In this document: positions 1 through 9,403 of the stretch, piece after piece
How the letters are laid out: each line of letters starts with the position of its first letter
How positions within the stretch are numbered: the stretch's first letter is position 1
Assembly (NCBI RefSeq): GCF_031020795.1
Contig: NZ_JAVHJP010000004.1
Span: 486,638 to 550,637 of the forward strand
DNA length: 64,000 nt
Direction of reading: 5' to 3'
Origin: Hydrogenophaga pseudoflava
Lineage (GTDB): Bacteria; Pseudomonadota; Gammaproteobacteria; Burkholderiales; Burkholderiaceae_C
Made by a program: the position numbers and the translations under genes
Notes under the pieces: model-generated
The model's input: only the letters and a program-made list of their open reading frames with translations
What the model was told of the DNA's origin: nothing
The model's database searches: none

Positions 1-1134
1 CAGCACGGCGGTGTAGGCGGCCACGCGCTGGGCGATGCGCTTGAGGCCCTGCGGGCCGTGGTAGACGGCGTACATGCTGGCCACGACGGCCGGCAGCACC
101 TGCGCCGTGCAGATGTTGGAGGTGGCTTTTTCACGGCGAATGTGCTGCTCGCGCGTCTGCAGCGCCAGGCGGTAGGCCGGGTTGCCGTGGGTGTCCACGC
201 TCACGCCCACCAGACGGCCGGGCAGTGAGCGCTTGAACTCGTCACGACAGGCCATGTAGGCGGCGTGCGGGCCGCCAGCGCCCATGGGCATGCCAAAGCG
301 CTGGGTGGTGCCGACCACGATGTCGGCGTCGAATTCGCCCGGGGGCACCAGCAGGGTCAGGGCCAGCAGGTCGGCGGCGACGATGAAGGCGGCCTGCTTG
401 CCGTGCACGGTTTGCACCTCGGCGCGCAGGTCGTCGATGCGGCCGCTGGTGGACGGGTACTGGGCCAGCACGGCGAAGTAGTCGTCGGCGGCCAGGGCTT
501 CGGCCCATTCGGTGGCCGAGTTCGCCAGCTTCACGGTCAGTCCCAGCGGCTTGGCGCGGGTCTGGATCACCTCGATGGTCTGCGGATGCGCGTCGCCGGC
601 GACCACGATCACGCTGCCCTTGGCCTTGACCGAGCGCTTGGCCAGCGTCATCGCTTCCGCGGCGGCGGTGGCCTCGTCGAGCATGGAGGCGTTGGCGATC
701 GCCATGCCGGTGAGGTCGGTCACCATGGTCTGGAAGTTGACCAGCGCCTCCATGCGACCCTGCGAAATCTCGGCCTGGTAGGGCGTGTAGGCGGTGTACC
801 AGGCCGGGTTTTCGAGGATGTTGCGCAGGATGACGCCCGGCGTGTGCGTGCCGTAGTAGCCCTGGCCGATGAAGCTCTTGAAGACCTTGTTCTTCGAGGC
901 GATGGCCTTGAGTTCGGCCAGCGCCGCGGCTTCCGTGGCGGCGGGCGGCAGGTCCATGCCGGTGCTGCGCGCGATGCTGCGCGGAACGATGGAGTCGATC
1001 AGGGCGCGGCGCGAGGCCTCGCCGATGACCGACAGCATGTGGGCTTCATCGGCTTCACTGATGCCGATGTGGCGGGCGATGAACTCGCTGGCGTTTTCTA
1101 GTTCACCCAGGGGTTTGACGGACGGCATCAGCAT
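1..1134 (-). CDS. gcvP: Glycine dehydrogenase (decarboxylating), P protein, N-terminal part
   Basis: PLP enzyme of the glycine cleavage system: it decarboxylates glycine and loads the aminomethyl group on the lipoyl arm of GcvH. Only the first 378 codons are present; the gene leaves the window on the left, so the PLP lysine is not visible. Family sequence is clear: [15 protein letters not shown] near the N-terminus, [27 protein letters not shown] and [22 protein letters not shown] at 1134 is preferred over the in-frame ATG at 1128 because a GAGAG stretch lies about 8 nt upstream. It is the last gene of the gcvT-gcvH-gcvP set, 32 bp after gcvH, and should be co-regulated by the glycine riboswitch upstream of gcvT. 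Confidence 0.96.
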   Translation of the reverse strand, partial: MLMPSVKPLGELENASEFIARHIGISEADEAHMLSVIGEASRRALIDSIVPRSIARSTGMDLPPAATEAAALAELKAIASKNKVFKSFIGQGYYGTHTPGVILRNILENPAWYTAYTPYQAEISQGRMEALVNFQTMVTDLTGMAIANASMLDEATAAAEAMTLAKRSVKAKGSVIVVAGDAHPQTIEVIQTRAKPLGLTVKLANSATEWAEALAADDYFAVLAQYPSTSGRIDDLRAEVQTVHGKQAAFIVAADLLALTLLVPPGEFDADIVVGTTQRFGMPMGAGGPHAAYMACRDEFKRSLPGRLVGVSVDTHGNPAYRLALQTREQHIRREKATSNICTAQVLPAVVASMYAVYHGPQGLKRIAQRVAAYTAVL

Positions 1135-1166
1135 GGCGCGGCTCTCGGCAGATCAGGTCGGGACAA

Positions 1167-1538
1167 TCAGGCGTTCTTGGTGAACGATTCGTAGGCGGTG
1201 GCGTCCAGCAGGGCGTCGACTTGCGAGGCGTCGCTGAGCTTGACCTTGAAGAACCAGCCGGCACCCAGCGGATCGCTGTTGGCCAGCGAGGGGTCGTTGC
1301 GCAGGTCTTCGTTCACCTCGGTGATCTCGCCGCTGACGGGCATGTACACGTCGGCCGCGGCCTTGACCGACTCGACCACGCCGGCCACGTCCTTCTGGGC
1401 GAAGCTCTTGCCCACTTCGGGCAGGTCGACGAACACCACGTCGCCCAGCGCGTCCTGCGCGTGGGTGGTGATGCCGACGGTGGCGATGCCGCCGTCAACG
1501 GTGATCCATTCGTGGTCTTCGGTGTACTTGGTGGTCAT
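1167..1538 (-). CDS. gcvH: Glycine cleavage system H protein
   Basis: Lipoyl carrier protein of the glycine cleavage complex, 123 residues, the usual size for the family. It shuttles the aminomethyl group from GcvP to GcvT. The lipoylation site is Lys59 in the motif [12 protein letters not shown], and the chain opens with the typical TEDHEWI segment. An upstream in-frame ATG at 1565 would add nine residues unlike the family, so the ATG at 1538 is chosen. It lies 36 bp after gcvT and 32 bp before gcvP on the same strand, as one operon. Confidence 0.97.
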   Translation of the reverse strand: MTTKYTEDHEWITVDGGIATVGITTHAQDALGDVVFVDLPEVGKSFAQKDVAGVVESVKAAADVYMPVSGEITEVNEDLRNDPSLANSDPLGAGWFFKVKLSDASQVDALLDATAYESFTKNA

Positions 1539-1574
1539 GGTGGGCTCCGGTGAAGAAAGTTGCAAAGGGCTGAA

Positions 1575-2711
1575 TCAGCCGCGGAAGTATCGGTTGGGAA
1601 CGAAGGGCATGGGCGCGACCTCCATCGGCACGGCCTTGCCGCGCACCATGGCGTTCACGCGCGTGCCGGCGGCGGCGCAGTCGGGGGTGACGTAACCCAT
1701 GGCGACCGGCTTGTCGGCGCTGGGGCCGAGCAGGCCGCTGGTGACTTCGCCGATCTTCTGGCCGTCCGGGCTCTGCAGCTCGACGTGCTCGCGCACAGGC
1801 ACGCGCTCCAGGGCGACCAGGCCGACGCGCTTGCGGGCCAGCGCGCGGCTGCCGTCCAGCTGGGCCAGCACCACGTCGGCGCCCGGGAAGCCGCCGGCGC
1901 GTTCGCCGCCCGTGCGGCGCACCTTCTGCATCGCCCAGTTCAGCGCCGCCTCGACCGGCGTGGTCGTGGTGTCGATGTCGTTGCCGTAGAGGCACAGGCC
2001 GGCTTCCAGGCGCAGCGAATTGCGCGCGCCCAGGCCAATGGGTTTGACCTCGGGCTGGGCGAGCAGCGCGCGGGCGAAGGCGTCCGCGCTGGCGGCCGGC
2101 ACCGAAATTTCAAAACCGTCCTCGCCGGTGTAGCCGCTGCGGGTCGCGTAGAGGTCGGCACCGTTCCAGCCGAAAGCCGAGCCGGTCATGAACACCAGGT
2201 TTTCCACGCCGGGCAGCAGGCGCTGCAGCGCGCTCACCGCCAGCGGCCCCTGCAGGGCCAGCAGGGCGCGGTCGAACTGCGGGGTGATGGTGCAGCGGCC
2301 GCCGATGCGGGCCTGGATGTGGGCCAGGTCGCCGTGCTTGCAGGCGCCGTTGACGACCACGTAGAGGTGGTCGCCGCGGTTGACGAACATCAGGTCGTCG
2401 ATGATGCCGCCCTGGTCGTTGAGCAGCAGGCCGTAGCGCTGCTTGTTCACACCCAGGCCGATCACGTCCACCGGCATCAGCGACTCGAAGGCCGCCGCGG
2501 CGTCCGGGCCGGACAGCAGCAGCTGGCCCATGTGCGACACGTCGAACAGTCCGGCGGCGCGGCGTGTGTGGTGGTGCTCGGCCATCAGGCCTTCGGGGTA
2601 CTGCACCGGCATGGAGTAGCCGGCAAAGGGCACCATGCGCGCACCGAGTTCGAGGTGCAGGGCGTTCAGCGGGGTCTGGAGCAGGGCGGAGGATTCGGCA
2701 GGAGCGGACAC
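1575..2711 (-). CDS. gcvT: Aminomethyltransferase, glycine cleavage T protein
   Basis: Tetrahydrofolate-dependent T protein: it releases ammonia from the aminomethyl-H protein and forms 5,10-methylene-THF. Family segments seen are LHLELGARMVPFAGYSMPVQY near the start (first 20 residues after the leader), DVSHMGQ, GYTGEDGFEISVP and the C-terminal NRYFRG. The start is taken as GTG at 2711 (VSAPAESS...), about 378 residues; a longer in-frame ATG at 2774 would translate the end of the riboswitch region into unrelated residues. A GAGG lies about 8 nt before the GTG. First gene of the gcv operon. Confidence 0.93.
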   Translation of the reverse strand: MSAPAESSALLQTPLNALHLELGARMVPFAGYSMPVQYPEGLMAEHHHTRRAAGLFDVSHMGQLLLSGPDAAAAFESLMPVDVIGLGVNKQRYGLLLNDQGGIIDDLMFVNRGDHLYVVVNGACKHGDLAHIQARIGGRCTITPQFDRALLALQGPLAVSALQRLLPGVENLVFMTGSAFGWNGADLYATRSGYTGEDGFEISVPAASADAFARALLAQPEVKPIGLGARNSLRLEAGLCLYGNDIDTTTTPVEAALNWAMQKVRRTGGERAGGFPGADVVLAQLDGSRALARKRVGLVALERVPVREHVELQSPDGQKIGEVTSGLLGPSADKPVAMGYVTPDCAAAGTRVNAMVRGKAVPMEVAPMPFVPNRYFRG

Positions 2712-2789
2712 GGGCGGACCTCGGTGGTGGGGGCAGATGCCATGGCACGGGGCCACAGCGACGACACGGTGCATCCGTGTGCTGCCCCC

Positions 2790-2986
2790 CTGTCCGCTTT
2801 ACCTGAGAGATTCGCGCGGGCGATGCCGCACTTGCTCCTTCGGTGGACCGCCTGCTGCGGCGGTCTCTCTCCAGTGGGGGACACCGGCCATTCAACCGGT
2901 GGTCATCAGTCCTTTTGCCTGAGCGTTCAGGGCCGTTGCCACGACCGCCTGCGCCTTCGGCGGCTCCCCGGGGGAGCGCTCTCCTG
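2790..2986 (-). promoter_or_regulatory. Tandem glycine riboswitch
   Basis: Read on the minus strand, this 5' leader of gcvT carries two successive glycine-aptamer signatures. The first has AGGAGAGCGC, CCGAAGGCGCAGG and CGCTCAGGCAAAAGGAC; the second has TGGAGAGAGACC, CCGAAGGAGCAA and CTCTCAGGTAAAGCGGAC. These are the conserved cores of the two-aptamer glycine riboswitch, which in this family usually switches on the gcv genes when glycine is abundant. It fills most of the 335-bp gene-free stretch 2712-3046; nothing else was recognised in the rest of it. Assignment is from known motifs; no fold was computed. Confidence 0.93.
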
Positions 2987-3046
2987 ATGTGTGGAGTTTA
3001 CCGGATGCGACGTCGCAAAACCGATGGCGGAAGCTCGGCAGGCGTG

Positions 3047-3577
3047 TCAAGGGCTCGATTCCAGCACATGGGCCGGCAGCAGCTTGGCCAGGCGCTCGCT
3101 GATGCCGTCGGCGCGTTCGCTGCCAGCCAGGGCCTCCACGTCGGCGATCAGGGCCCGGCCCACGGCCAGCATCGCCTGGGGGTCGCGCGCCTCGCGCAGC
3201 GCATCCCGGTAGCGGTGGGCCAGCGCCTTGTCGCGAGGGGCAAACAGCCGCTCGCTCAGATCGAACAGGAACATGCGGGCGGAGGCCAGCGAACGGGTGC
3301 CGGCGAACTGTTCGCCGTGCGCGGAAGGGCCCTGTGCCCGCGCCGGTGGGGGCGGTTCCAGCGCCGGGGACTGGCTCGAAGCCGGTGTTCGCCGCTGCAG
3401 ATAGCCCTGGGCCAGCAACTGGTCGATCAGGCGTCGGCCATCGCCCTGGAACAGCTCGGCCATTTTCGATTCGCTCTGCTGGCCATCGGCCACCAGCAGC
3501 AGGGCGCGCTCGCGCTGTCCCAGGCTGCGGTGGCCCGGGCGCAGTTCAAGGCGACCTTTTTCGGTCTTGATCAGCAT
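3047..3577 (-). CDS. Hypothetical protein, no recognised domain
   Basis: A 176-residue soluble, charged protein that I do not recognise. The N-terminal 60 residues (MLIKTEKGRLELR, then LGQRERALLLVADG and RRLIDQLLAQGYLQ) alternate in a way that could form a small winged-helix-like domain. A Pro/Ala/Ser-rich linker (about 63-85) follows, then a helical C-terminal half rich in Arg, Ala and Leu. There is no signal peptide or membrane segment. It stands alone between the glycine riboswitch and a large membrane-protein gene on the same strand, with 78 bp to the upstream gene. It is called a gene because of its good codon use and plausible start; no function is proposed. Confidence 0.75.
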   Translation of the reverse strand: MLIKTEKGRLELRPGHRSLGQRERALLLVADGQQSESKMAELFQGDGRRLIDQLLAQGYLQRRTPASSQSPALEPPPPARAQGPSAHGEQFAGTRSLASARMFLFDLSERLFAPRDKALAHRYRDALREARDPQAMLAVGRALIADVEALAGSERADGISERLAKLLPAHVLESSP

Positions 3578-3655
3578 GGTTCACTCCAACGACGAGCGGG
3601 CACTTTGCCGCCGTTTCGTGTCGTTGTCGTGAAACGCCTGGGTAAGGAGAGGATT

Positions 3656-5818
3656 TCAGCCGACGACCCGCTCGGGGCCGGGAGGATGCTGCCGGCGCCG
3701 CCAGCGCAGCCACAGCGTGCGCACCACCAGCACCAGTGCCAGCAGCATCATGGGATGGGCCGGAGACGAGTAACGCGGGATGTTGTGGCTGAGGAAGGCG
3801 TAGAACACCAGCAGGCCCACCGGCAGCACGGTCACCGCCACCCACTGGGCGTGGCGCCGGAACAGGCCGTAGCAGAACACGCCGAACAGGGCCACACCGG
3901 CGAACAGGTTGAGCAGTTCGCCGATGGCGTCCTGCGTCTCGATGGACACCAGCGGCACCTCGACCTTCTTGAAGCTCCAGAACCCGTGCCAGAAGAAGGG
4001 CACGGTCATCGCGACATGGCGCCAGGGCCGCTCCTTGAGCATGGCCATGGCCTCGCCCTTCATCTCGTCGCCCACGGCCTGGTCGGGATAGGGGTGGCCC
4101 TCGTCGCGCTTGCGGAACACCCGCTGGTTGTACTGGGCGGCCAGGTTGTAGTGGAAGCTGACGGCATTCTGGGGATGCCCTTCGTAGGCGGCACGCCGGT
4201 CGGATTCCCAGAAGGTGGAGAGGTAGCGGTTAAGGCGCTGCCAGCGGCCACCGCGCTCGAAGTCGCCCGGGGCCTCGCCCAGGTGGGTGCCGGCCACGGC
4301 GCGCCGGTACAGCGTGGGGCTCTTGTCGTAGATCAGGCCGAGCACCTCTTCGTTGCTCATGTTGTTCATGTGGGCGCGGCCCCACAGGATCAGGCCGCCG
4401 CGCTCGGTGATGCGGAAGTTGTCGAAGTGCACGTAGTTGCGCACCACCCAGGGCGAGAGCGTGAGCAGGAACGCAGAGCCCATCACCAGGCCCCACACGA
4501 TCACCTGAGAAAAAGCGAACCGGTCGGGGCGCCGGGCGATCAGCAGCGCGGCCATCAGCAGCGGCACCGCCACCACGCCGATGTACGCGAACGAGGCCTT
4601 GCCCAGGGCCAGCAGGCCCATCAGCATGCCCGAGCCGAAGAACCAGCCCAGCGACTGCCGCTGCACCGCCCGCAGCAGGCCGTAGGTGGCCCAGATCATC
4701 AGCGTGGCGGTGGACAGCTCGGTGTAGAGCGTGTCGATGTAGGTGTTGCCGTGGAAGAAGATCTGGAAGCACAGGCCGGTGGCCACGAAGCCCGCCAGGT
4801 TGCTGCCGCCCAGACGGCGTGTCAGCGCCCAGATACCCACCAGCCCGGTGAAGATCCACAGCAGGTTGCTGAGCTTGACGGTGCGGGTGAGGTCGCCGGA
4901 ACGGAAGTCGGCGATGGGGCGGTCTGCCGCCGCCGGCACGGCCAGTTTCAGGTGCAATGCCACCACCAGCGGGTCCAGCGGCTCGCGGAAGTTGGTGGGC
5001 TTGGGGTTGCTGTTGTTGTCCAGCGAGAAGGTGCCGTGTTTGAACAGGTTCACGGCCATCAGCAGGTTCTGGATGCCGTCGCCGACGATGGGGTCGCTGG
5101 AAATGCGGTCCGAAGCCTTCCAGGTCAGGCCCAGGCAGACCACCAGCGGGAGCAGCCAGCCGCGGGCCACGGCCTGTCTCAGGCCCTGGTGCCATTGCGG
5201 GCGCTCGCGGCGCATCCAGCCCAGGGCAAGTTCCGCGGCCAGCCACACCAGGCCGGCGACCAGCGCCACGCCGAGCGCCACTGGCCAGATCTGGCGCGTC
5301 GGCGGGTTGATCACCTGTTTGGGCAGCCGGTACACGAAGTGGGGGTCCGCGCCGGTGACCTGGAAGCGGATCATCTCCGGCTCCACCGCCACCACGGTGA
5401 GATCGCTCATGCCCTGGATCGCCTCGCGCAAGGCCGGGCCTTGCAGGGTGAGCAGGCCCCAGCGGCTGCGCAGTTCCAGCGCACCGAAGTCCACCCGGCC
5501 CGGCAGGGTGGTCGGGTCCATGCGCACCTGGGTGACCTTGCGCAGCGTGTTGACGCTGATGCTGTGTCGCTGCCATTCGCCCGCCCGGGTCGAGCGGGTG
5601 TAGTTCAGCCGTTCGCTGAAGTTGCCCTGGTCGTCGGCCAGGTAGACCTGGTAGGGGCCGGGGCGCTCGACCCGCAGGTCGAAGACGATCTGCAGATCGC
5701 GGCTGAGCCGGGCCTGCAGGAAGACCAGGAGGATGGCGAAAAAGGCGACGGCGAGCGACCGGAGGGCCACTTTGCGCGGGGATTGACCAATTGGCTCACT
5801 GGTGAGCGCCTGATGCAT
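3656..5818 (-). CDS. Large polytopic membrane protein, GT-C glycosyltransferase-like
   Basis: A 720-residue integral membrane protein. One membrane helix near residues 20-38 is followed by a periplasmic, beta-rich domain (about 40-175) and then many hydrophobic helices from about 180 to the C-terminus. The acidic stretch SSDPIVGDGIQNLLMAVNLF and NFREPLDPLVVALHL after a helix, and IDTLYTELSTATLMIW, resemble the first loops of GT-C enzymes (dolichyl/undecaprenyl-phosphate-sugar dependent, PMT/ArnT-like). The end (RYSSPAHPMMLLALVLVVR) is also typical of that class. The acceptor and sugar are unknown. It appears monocistronic; a 236-bp AT-richer gap upstream (two CTTAAG sites at 5929 and 5952) may hold its promoter. 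Confidence 0.72.
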   Translation of the reverse strand: MHQALTSEPIGQSPRKVALRSLAVAFFAILLVFLQARLSRDLQIVFDLRVERPGPYQVYLADDQGNFSERLNYTRSTRAGEWQRHSISVNTLRKVTQVRMDPTTLPGRVDFGALELRSRWGLLTLQGPALREAIQGMSDLTVVAVEPEMIRFQVTGADPHFVYRLPKQVINPPTRQIWPVALGVALVAGLVWLAAELALGWMRRERPQWHQGLRQAVARGWLLPLVVCLGLTWKASDRISSDPIVGDGIQNLLMAVNLFKHGTFSLDNNSNPKPTNFREPLDPLVVALHLKLAVPAAADRPIADFRSGDLTRTVKLSNLLWIFTGLVGIWALTRRLGGSNLAGFVATGLCFQIFFHGNTYIDTLYTELSTATLMIWATYGLLRAVQRQSLGWFFGSGMLMGLLALGKASFAYIGVVAVPLLMAALLIARRPDRFAFSQVIVWGLVMGSAFLLTLSPWVVRNYVHFDNFRITERGGLILWGRAHMNNMSNEEVLGLIYDKSPTLYRRAVAGTHLGEAPGDFERGGRWQRLNRYLSTFWESDRRAAYEGHPQNAVSFHYNLAAQYNQRVFRKRDEGHPYPDQAVGDEMKGEAMAMLKERPWRHVAMTVPFFWHGFWSFKKVEVPLVSIETQDAIGELLNLFAGVALFGVFCYGLFRRHAQWVAVTVLPVGLLVFYAFLSHNIPRYSSPAHPMMLLALVLVVRTLWLRWRRRQHPPGPERVVG

Positions 5819-6054
5819 GCAAGACCACCCGTTTGTTTGTTGTGTCTCCTGGCGGTGCCTGCCGGCCCATTCAGGGAAGCTGCTCTGGCGCCCTTCGGCG
5901 CGCGGGGTCTGCCGACGAGTAACAAAAGCTTAAGAATGATAAGGGGGGTCACTTAAGCGACGTTTACGGCCCCTCGCCGTTGGCCACCCCGCCCGGGGGA
6001 AATGTTGCGCTGCGGAAACAGTGCGACCGCCGGCCGCCGGGCCGGCTGCGGCGC

Positions 6055-6705
6055 TTACGCAAACTGGCCGAGGCGCTCGTCCCAGCCCACCCGGCGTTGC
6101 GCGCGGTGCGCCGAGGCCTCGATGCGCCGCGCATTGGGTTCGTCGGTCTGCGCGATCCAGGACATTGCCTGTTCGCGCGTGCGGCCGAACTGCATGTGCC
6201 GGGCGGCGAGCCGTTCCAGCCGCAGCGCGGCCGGTACATCCAGGTACCAGACCTCGTCGAGCAGCGCCGCCACCGGGGCCCAGGCCGGGTCGTCGTCCAG
6301 CAGCAGGTAGTTGCCTTCGGTGATGACCAGCGGCGTGCCGGCGAACACAGGCAGGGCGCCGGCCACCGGCTCTTCGATCTCGCGCCGGAAGTCGGGCGCG
6401 TAGACCGTCTCGCCCGGGGCCTGCTGGCGCAGGCGGCGCAGTAGTGCAGCGTAGCCGGCGGCGTCGAAGGTGTCCGGCGCGCCCTTGCGGCCGGCGCGGC
6501 CCAGCCGCTCCAGTTCGACCTGTGCGAGGTGGTAGCCGTCCATGGGCACGGCCTGGGCTCGTTCACCCAGGGCCTGCGCCATCAGCGCCGCCAGGGTGGA
6601 CTTGCCGGCGCCGGGCGGGCCGACCACGCCGAGCAGGCGGCGGGGCCCTGCGGCGAGGGCCTGGAGTCGTTCGATCAGATCGGGGTGCAGTCGGGGGACA
6701 GTCAT
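6055..6705 (-). CDS. P-loop nucleoside/sugar kinase-like protein (PRK/uridine kinase family)
   Basis: A 216-residue cytosolic P-loop protein with Walker A GPPGAGKST at about 30-38, the VPMDGYHLA segment after the first core strand, PDFRREIEEP, and VITEGNYLLLDD as the Walker B-like strand. This order matches the phosphoribulokinase/uridine kinase superfamily, especially the YggC/fructose-kinase-like subgroup of unknown substrate. It starts 24 bp downstream of the second TAXI-family gene on the same strand, so the three genes probably form one transcript. The link between a small-molecule kinase and TAXI proteins is not explained by known biology. Confidence 0.82.
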   Translation of the reverse strand: MTVPRLHPDLIERLQALAAGPRRLLGVVGPPGAGKSTLAALMAQALGERAQAVPMDGYHLAQVELERLGRAGRKGAPDTFDAAGYAALLRRLRQQAPGETVYAPDFRREIEEPVAGALPVFAGTPLVITEGNYLLLDDDPAWAPVAALLDEVWYLDVPAALRLERLAARHMQFGRTREQAMSWIAQTDEPNARRIEASAHRAQRRVGWDERLGQFA

Positions 6706-6729
6706 GGCGCGCCAATGTAGCGCAGCGGC

Positions 6730-8025
6730 TCAGGTCTGCGGCGCGCTCAGTGCCCGGTTTCTCGCCTGCTGCAGGTGTTCGCGCAGCGTGTACCAGCGGT
6801 CGGCGTAGCGGTCGGGCAGTTCCATCTTGTCCACCTGCTGCTCCAGCACCACCAGGCGGCGTGCCACGGCGCGCAGCCGGACCGGGTCGGGGTTGGGATT
6901 CCGGGACAGATCCTCTTCCAGGAATTTGAGCTCGCCATAGAAATGGAGGATCGCGGCGTCGACGCGCCAGTCGATGTAGCGGGGCGCCCGCAGCAGCAGC
7001 AGCGTGCCCGCCAGGCCCACGGGCAGCAGCGCGTAGAGCACCAGTTCGGCCCACTGCGCCAGGCCGTAGGGCAGGATGGTTTCCATCCAGGGCCGCCCGC
7101 CCCGCAGCGCCCGGCGCGCCACCGGGGACACCGGGTAGTTGCTGCCGACAGCGGTCGGGTAGAGCCCCTGGCCCTCCAGGAAGCCGGACATCACGTGCAA
7201 CTCGCCGGCCACGTCCACCAGCGCGCGCTGCAGCGCAGGGTGCAGGTCCTCGCGCACCATCAGGTGGGTCTGGGTGACCAGGGTGGGCAGGTCGGCCGGT
7301 GGCAGGTTGGCGCGGAGCTCGATTGAGCCCTGCGGCATGACCAGGGCGCGCAGCCGCGGCTCCCGCGAAGCCAGCTGCCCGGCGCGCTCCACACCGAGCA
7401 GGTGCACGCCGTCCAGCCGGGCCAGGGTGGCCGCGGTCTGCGAGTCGCCAGCGGCCACATGCACCACAGCGTCCACGCGACCGGCGGTGATGGCGTCGAT
7501 CGCGCTGTCCCCGACGTCGTCGGTGAACCCCACCTCGTCCTTGGCCAGTCCGGCGTGGCGCAGCAGCAGGTCGGCCGCGATGCGGTTGGACGACCCTTCC
7601 ACCGAGGCCGCCACACGCCCGCCGCGCAGCTGCTCCAGCTGGTCGATGCCCTCGCGCGCGAACACCCAGACGATTTCGTGACCCACCACGGCCAGCGCCT
7701 GCACCGCCGGCCCCTTGGGCGCATACAGCCCCTGGGCGAACGTGACATCGATGCCGCGTTCGCCCGCGGCCATGCGGTCCAGCGCTTCCTGGGGCCGGTC
7801 GTGGGCCACGATGTCGGCCTCGATGCCCAGGGTCTCCAGCCGGGCCGCGTAGTTGCGGGCCAGTTCGAGGTAGCTGCTCTGGCCGGGCCCGGTGCCGATG
7901 ACCACACGCTGGGGCGGCAGCGGTTTCCAGACCCACAGGATGGCCACGACCGCGGCGCACAGCAGCAGCAGCAGCGGCAGGTAGATCAGGAGCCAGCGGC
8001 GCTGGTAGAGCAGCAGGATCTTCAT
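6730..8025 (-). CDS. TAXI-family membrane-anchored solute-binding protein, copy 2
   Basis: A 431-residue protein with an N-terminal membrane helix (about 8-30), a periplasmic TAXI-type binding domain (IGTGPGQSSYLELARNYAA onward), a second membrane helix (about 325-350) and a cytoplasmic tail (WRVDAAILHFYGELKFLEEDL, 20 of which mark its start). TAXI proteins are the binding subunits of one TRAP transporter class, but no TRAP membrane subunits are near. The start codon overlaps the stop of the upstream paralogue by 4 bp (ATGA), indicating translational coupling. The C-terminal extension is shared with the paralogue and suggests signalling or complex formation rather than a free receptor; this last point is inference. 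Confidence 0.85.
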   Translation of the reverse strand: MKILLLYQRRWLLIYLPLLLLLCAAVVAILWVWKPLPPQRVVIGTGPGQSSYLELARNYAARLETLGIEADIVAHDRPQEALDRMAAGERGIDVTFAQGLYAPKGPAVQALAVVGHEIVWVFAREGIDQLEQLRGGRVAASVEGSSNRIAADLLLRHAGLAKDEVGFTDDVGDSAIDAITAGRVDAVVHVAAGDSQTAATLARLDGVHLLGVERAGQLASREPRLRALVMPQGSIELRANLPPADLPTLVTQTHLMVREDLHPALQRALVDVAGELHVMSGFLEGQGLYPTAVGSNYPVSPVARRALRGGRPWMETILPYGLAQWAELVLYALLPVGLAGTLLLLRAPRYIDWRVDAAILHFYGELKFLEEDLSRNPNPDPVRLRAVARRLVVLEQQVDKMELPDRYADRWYTLREHLQQARNRALSAPQT

Positions 8026-9341
8026 CGGCCGCGGTACTCCCGGATCCGCTGGCGCACGAAGTTCACATGCTGTCGCAGTGTGTAGCAGCGCTGCGCCAGC
8101 TCCGGCGGCAGCCCCTCGCCGACGATGGCCACCTCCATGCTGTTGAGCCGGCCGTGGATGCGGCTGAGGTCCATGCCCCCCAGGTTGACGGCGTTGTTGG
8201 CGAGGTCGTTCTCGATGAACCGCAATTCGCCGTACCAGCGGGTGACACGGTTCTCCAGCCGCCACCGCACCCAGGCCGGCACCAGCCGCACGAGCACCAG
8301 GGCGAGCAGCAGCAGGGGCACGCCGATCACCAGCAGGCGCTGCAGCACCTGCGCCCACCAGAAGGGGAGCAGCGCTTCCAGCCCGCCCAGGCCCTGGGAC
8401 AGCACCCGGCGCGCTTCGGGTGCCGAGGGAAAGTCGCTGAAGCGCAGGGCCGGGAACTCGCCGGCCCGGTGGAACGTGTCCGCCGCGCTGTGCACCTCAA
8501 GCTCCACAGCGGTGGCCAGGCGCTTGAGGGCCGGGTCGAGGTCCTGGCGGACCAGCAGGTGGGTGGGCGTGGTCAGGACCGGCGTGTCGCGCGGCGGCTG
8601 CCGGGGCGCCAGCGCGTCCTCGGGCAGCAGCCGGCTTTCCAGGTAATTGTTGCGTTCAGAGATCGCCGCTGTCCGGCGCAGAGATGCCAGATGCACCCCG
8701 CGCGCCGCCAGCAGGGCCGCGATGCCGGGCGCGCTGGGCGAGGCGACCATGAACACCGCGTCCACCTCGTGGCGCAGCAGCGCATCGCGCGCGGTGACGC
8801 CGCTGTGCGCCGTTAGCGCCACCTGGCCGAGGTCGACATGCATCTGCCGCAGCAGGCGCTGCAGCATGGCCCGGTGGCCGCTACCTTCGGGTCCGGCGGC
8901 CACCCGCTTGCCCGCGAGGTCGAGCAGGGAGGTCATCGGCTGTTCGCGGCTGAACAGCCACAGCACCTCGATGTCCACACTGCCCAGCGTCTGGACGTCG
9001 GCCGCGCTGCGGGCGGCTCCGGCCGCGGACGACCAGCCGAAACCCCCTTGCACCAGGGCCAGATCGGTCTGCGGCGGGCGTGCCTGCAGACGTTGCAGGT
9101 TGGTGGCCGAACCCTCGGAGGAATGGATTTCCAGCGAGATGCCATGGCGGGCGAAGGCCTCGGCGTACCGCAGGGCGTGGCGCTGGTAGGCCCCGTCTGC
9201 CTGGCCGCTGCTGATGGTCAGCTGCGTGGGAGGCATCGGGTACAGCCACCACCAGGCCGCCGCCGCCATGACCACCATGGCCAGCACGATCGGCAGGCGG
9301 ATCAGCAGCCAGCGGTGGCGGTAGAGGTGGGCGTAGGTCAT
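8022..9341 (-). CDS. TAXI-family membrane-anchored solute-binding protein, copy 1
   Basis: A 439-residue paralogue of the next gene: N-terminal helix (LLIRLPIVLAMVVMAAAAW), periplasmic TAXI fold (ISSGQADGAYQRHALRYAEA; VAAGPEGSGHRAMLQRLL), a membrane helix near 345-365 and a cytoplasmic tail with WYGELRFIENDLANN and CYTLRQHVNFVRQR. ATG at 9341 is chosen over the ATG at 9389 because the resulting N-terminus (MTYAHLYRHRWLLI) aligns with that of the paralogue (MKILLLYQRRWLLI). It is the first gene of a TAXI-TAXI-kinase operon. Solute and partner are unknown. Confidence 0.85.
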   Translation of the reverse strand: MTYAHLYRHRWLLIRLPIVLAMVVMAAAAWWWLYPMPPTQLTISSGQADGAYQRHALRYAEAFARHGISLEIHSSEGSATNLQRLQARPPQTDLALVQGGFGWSSAAGAARSAADVQTLGSVDIEVLWLFSREQPMTSLLDLAGKRVAAGPEGSGHRAMLQRLLRQMHVDLGQVALTAHSGVTARDALLRHEVDAVFMVASPSAPGIAALLAARGVHLASLRRTAAISERNNYLESRLLPEDALAPRQPPRDTPVLTTPTHLLVRQDLDPALKRLATAVELEVHSAADTFHRAGEFPALRFSDFPSAPEARRVLSQGLGGLEALLPFWWAQVLQRLLVIGVPLLLLALVLVRLVPAWVRWRLENRVTRWYGELRFIENDLANNAVNLGGMDLSRIHGRLNSMEVAIVGEGLPPELAQRCYTLRQHVNFVRQRIREYRGR

Positions 9342-9403
9342 TGGTGAACAAAAGCCTTCGCGAGGATACGGGTTCTGTATCCCTTTCAACCAGACGCCGC
9401 CAC

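Noticed and set aside
1560..2987. A 475-codon plus-strand open frame opposite gcvT
   Set aside because: Shadow frame; gcvT is certain on the other strand.
2843..5956. A 1037-codon plus-strand open frame opposite the GT-C-like gene
   Set aside because: Composition (His, Gln, Arg, Gly) is that of a mirror frame, and it runs across the riboswitch.
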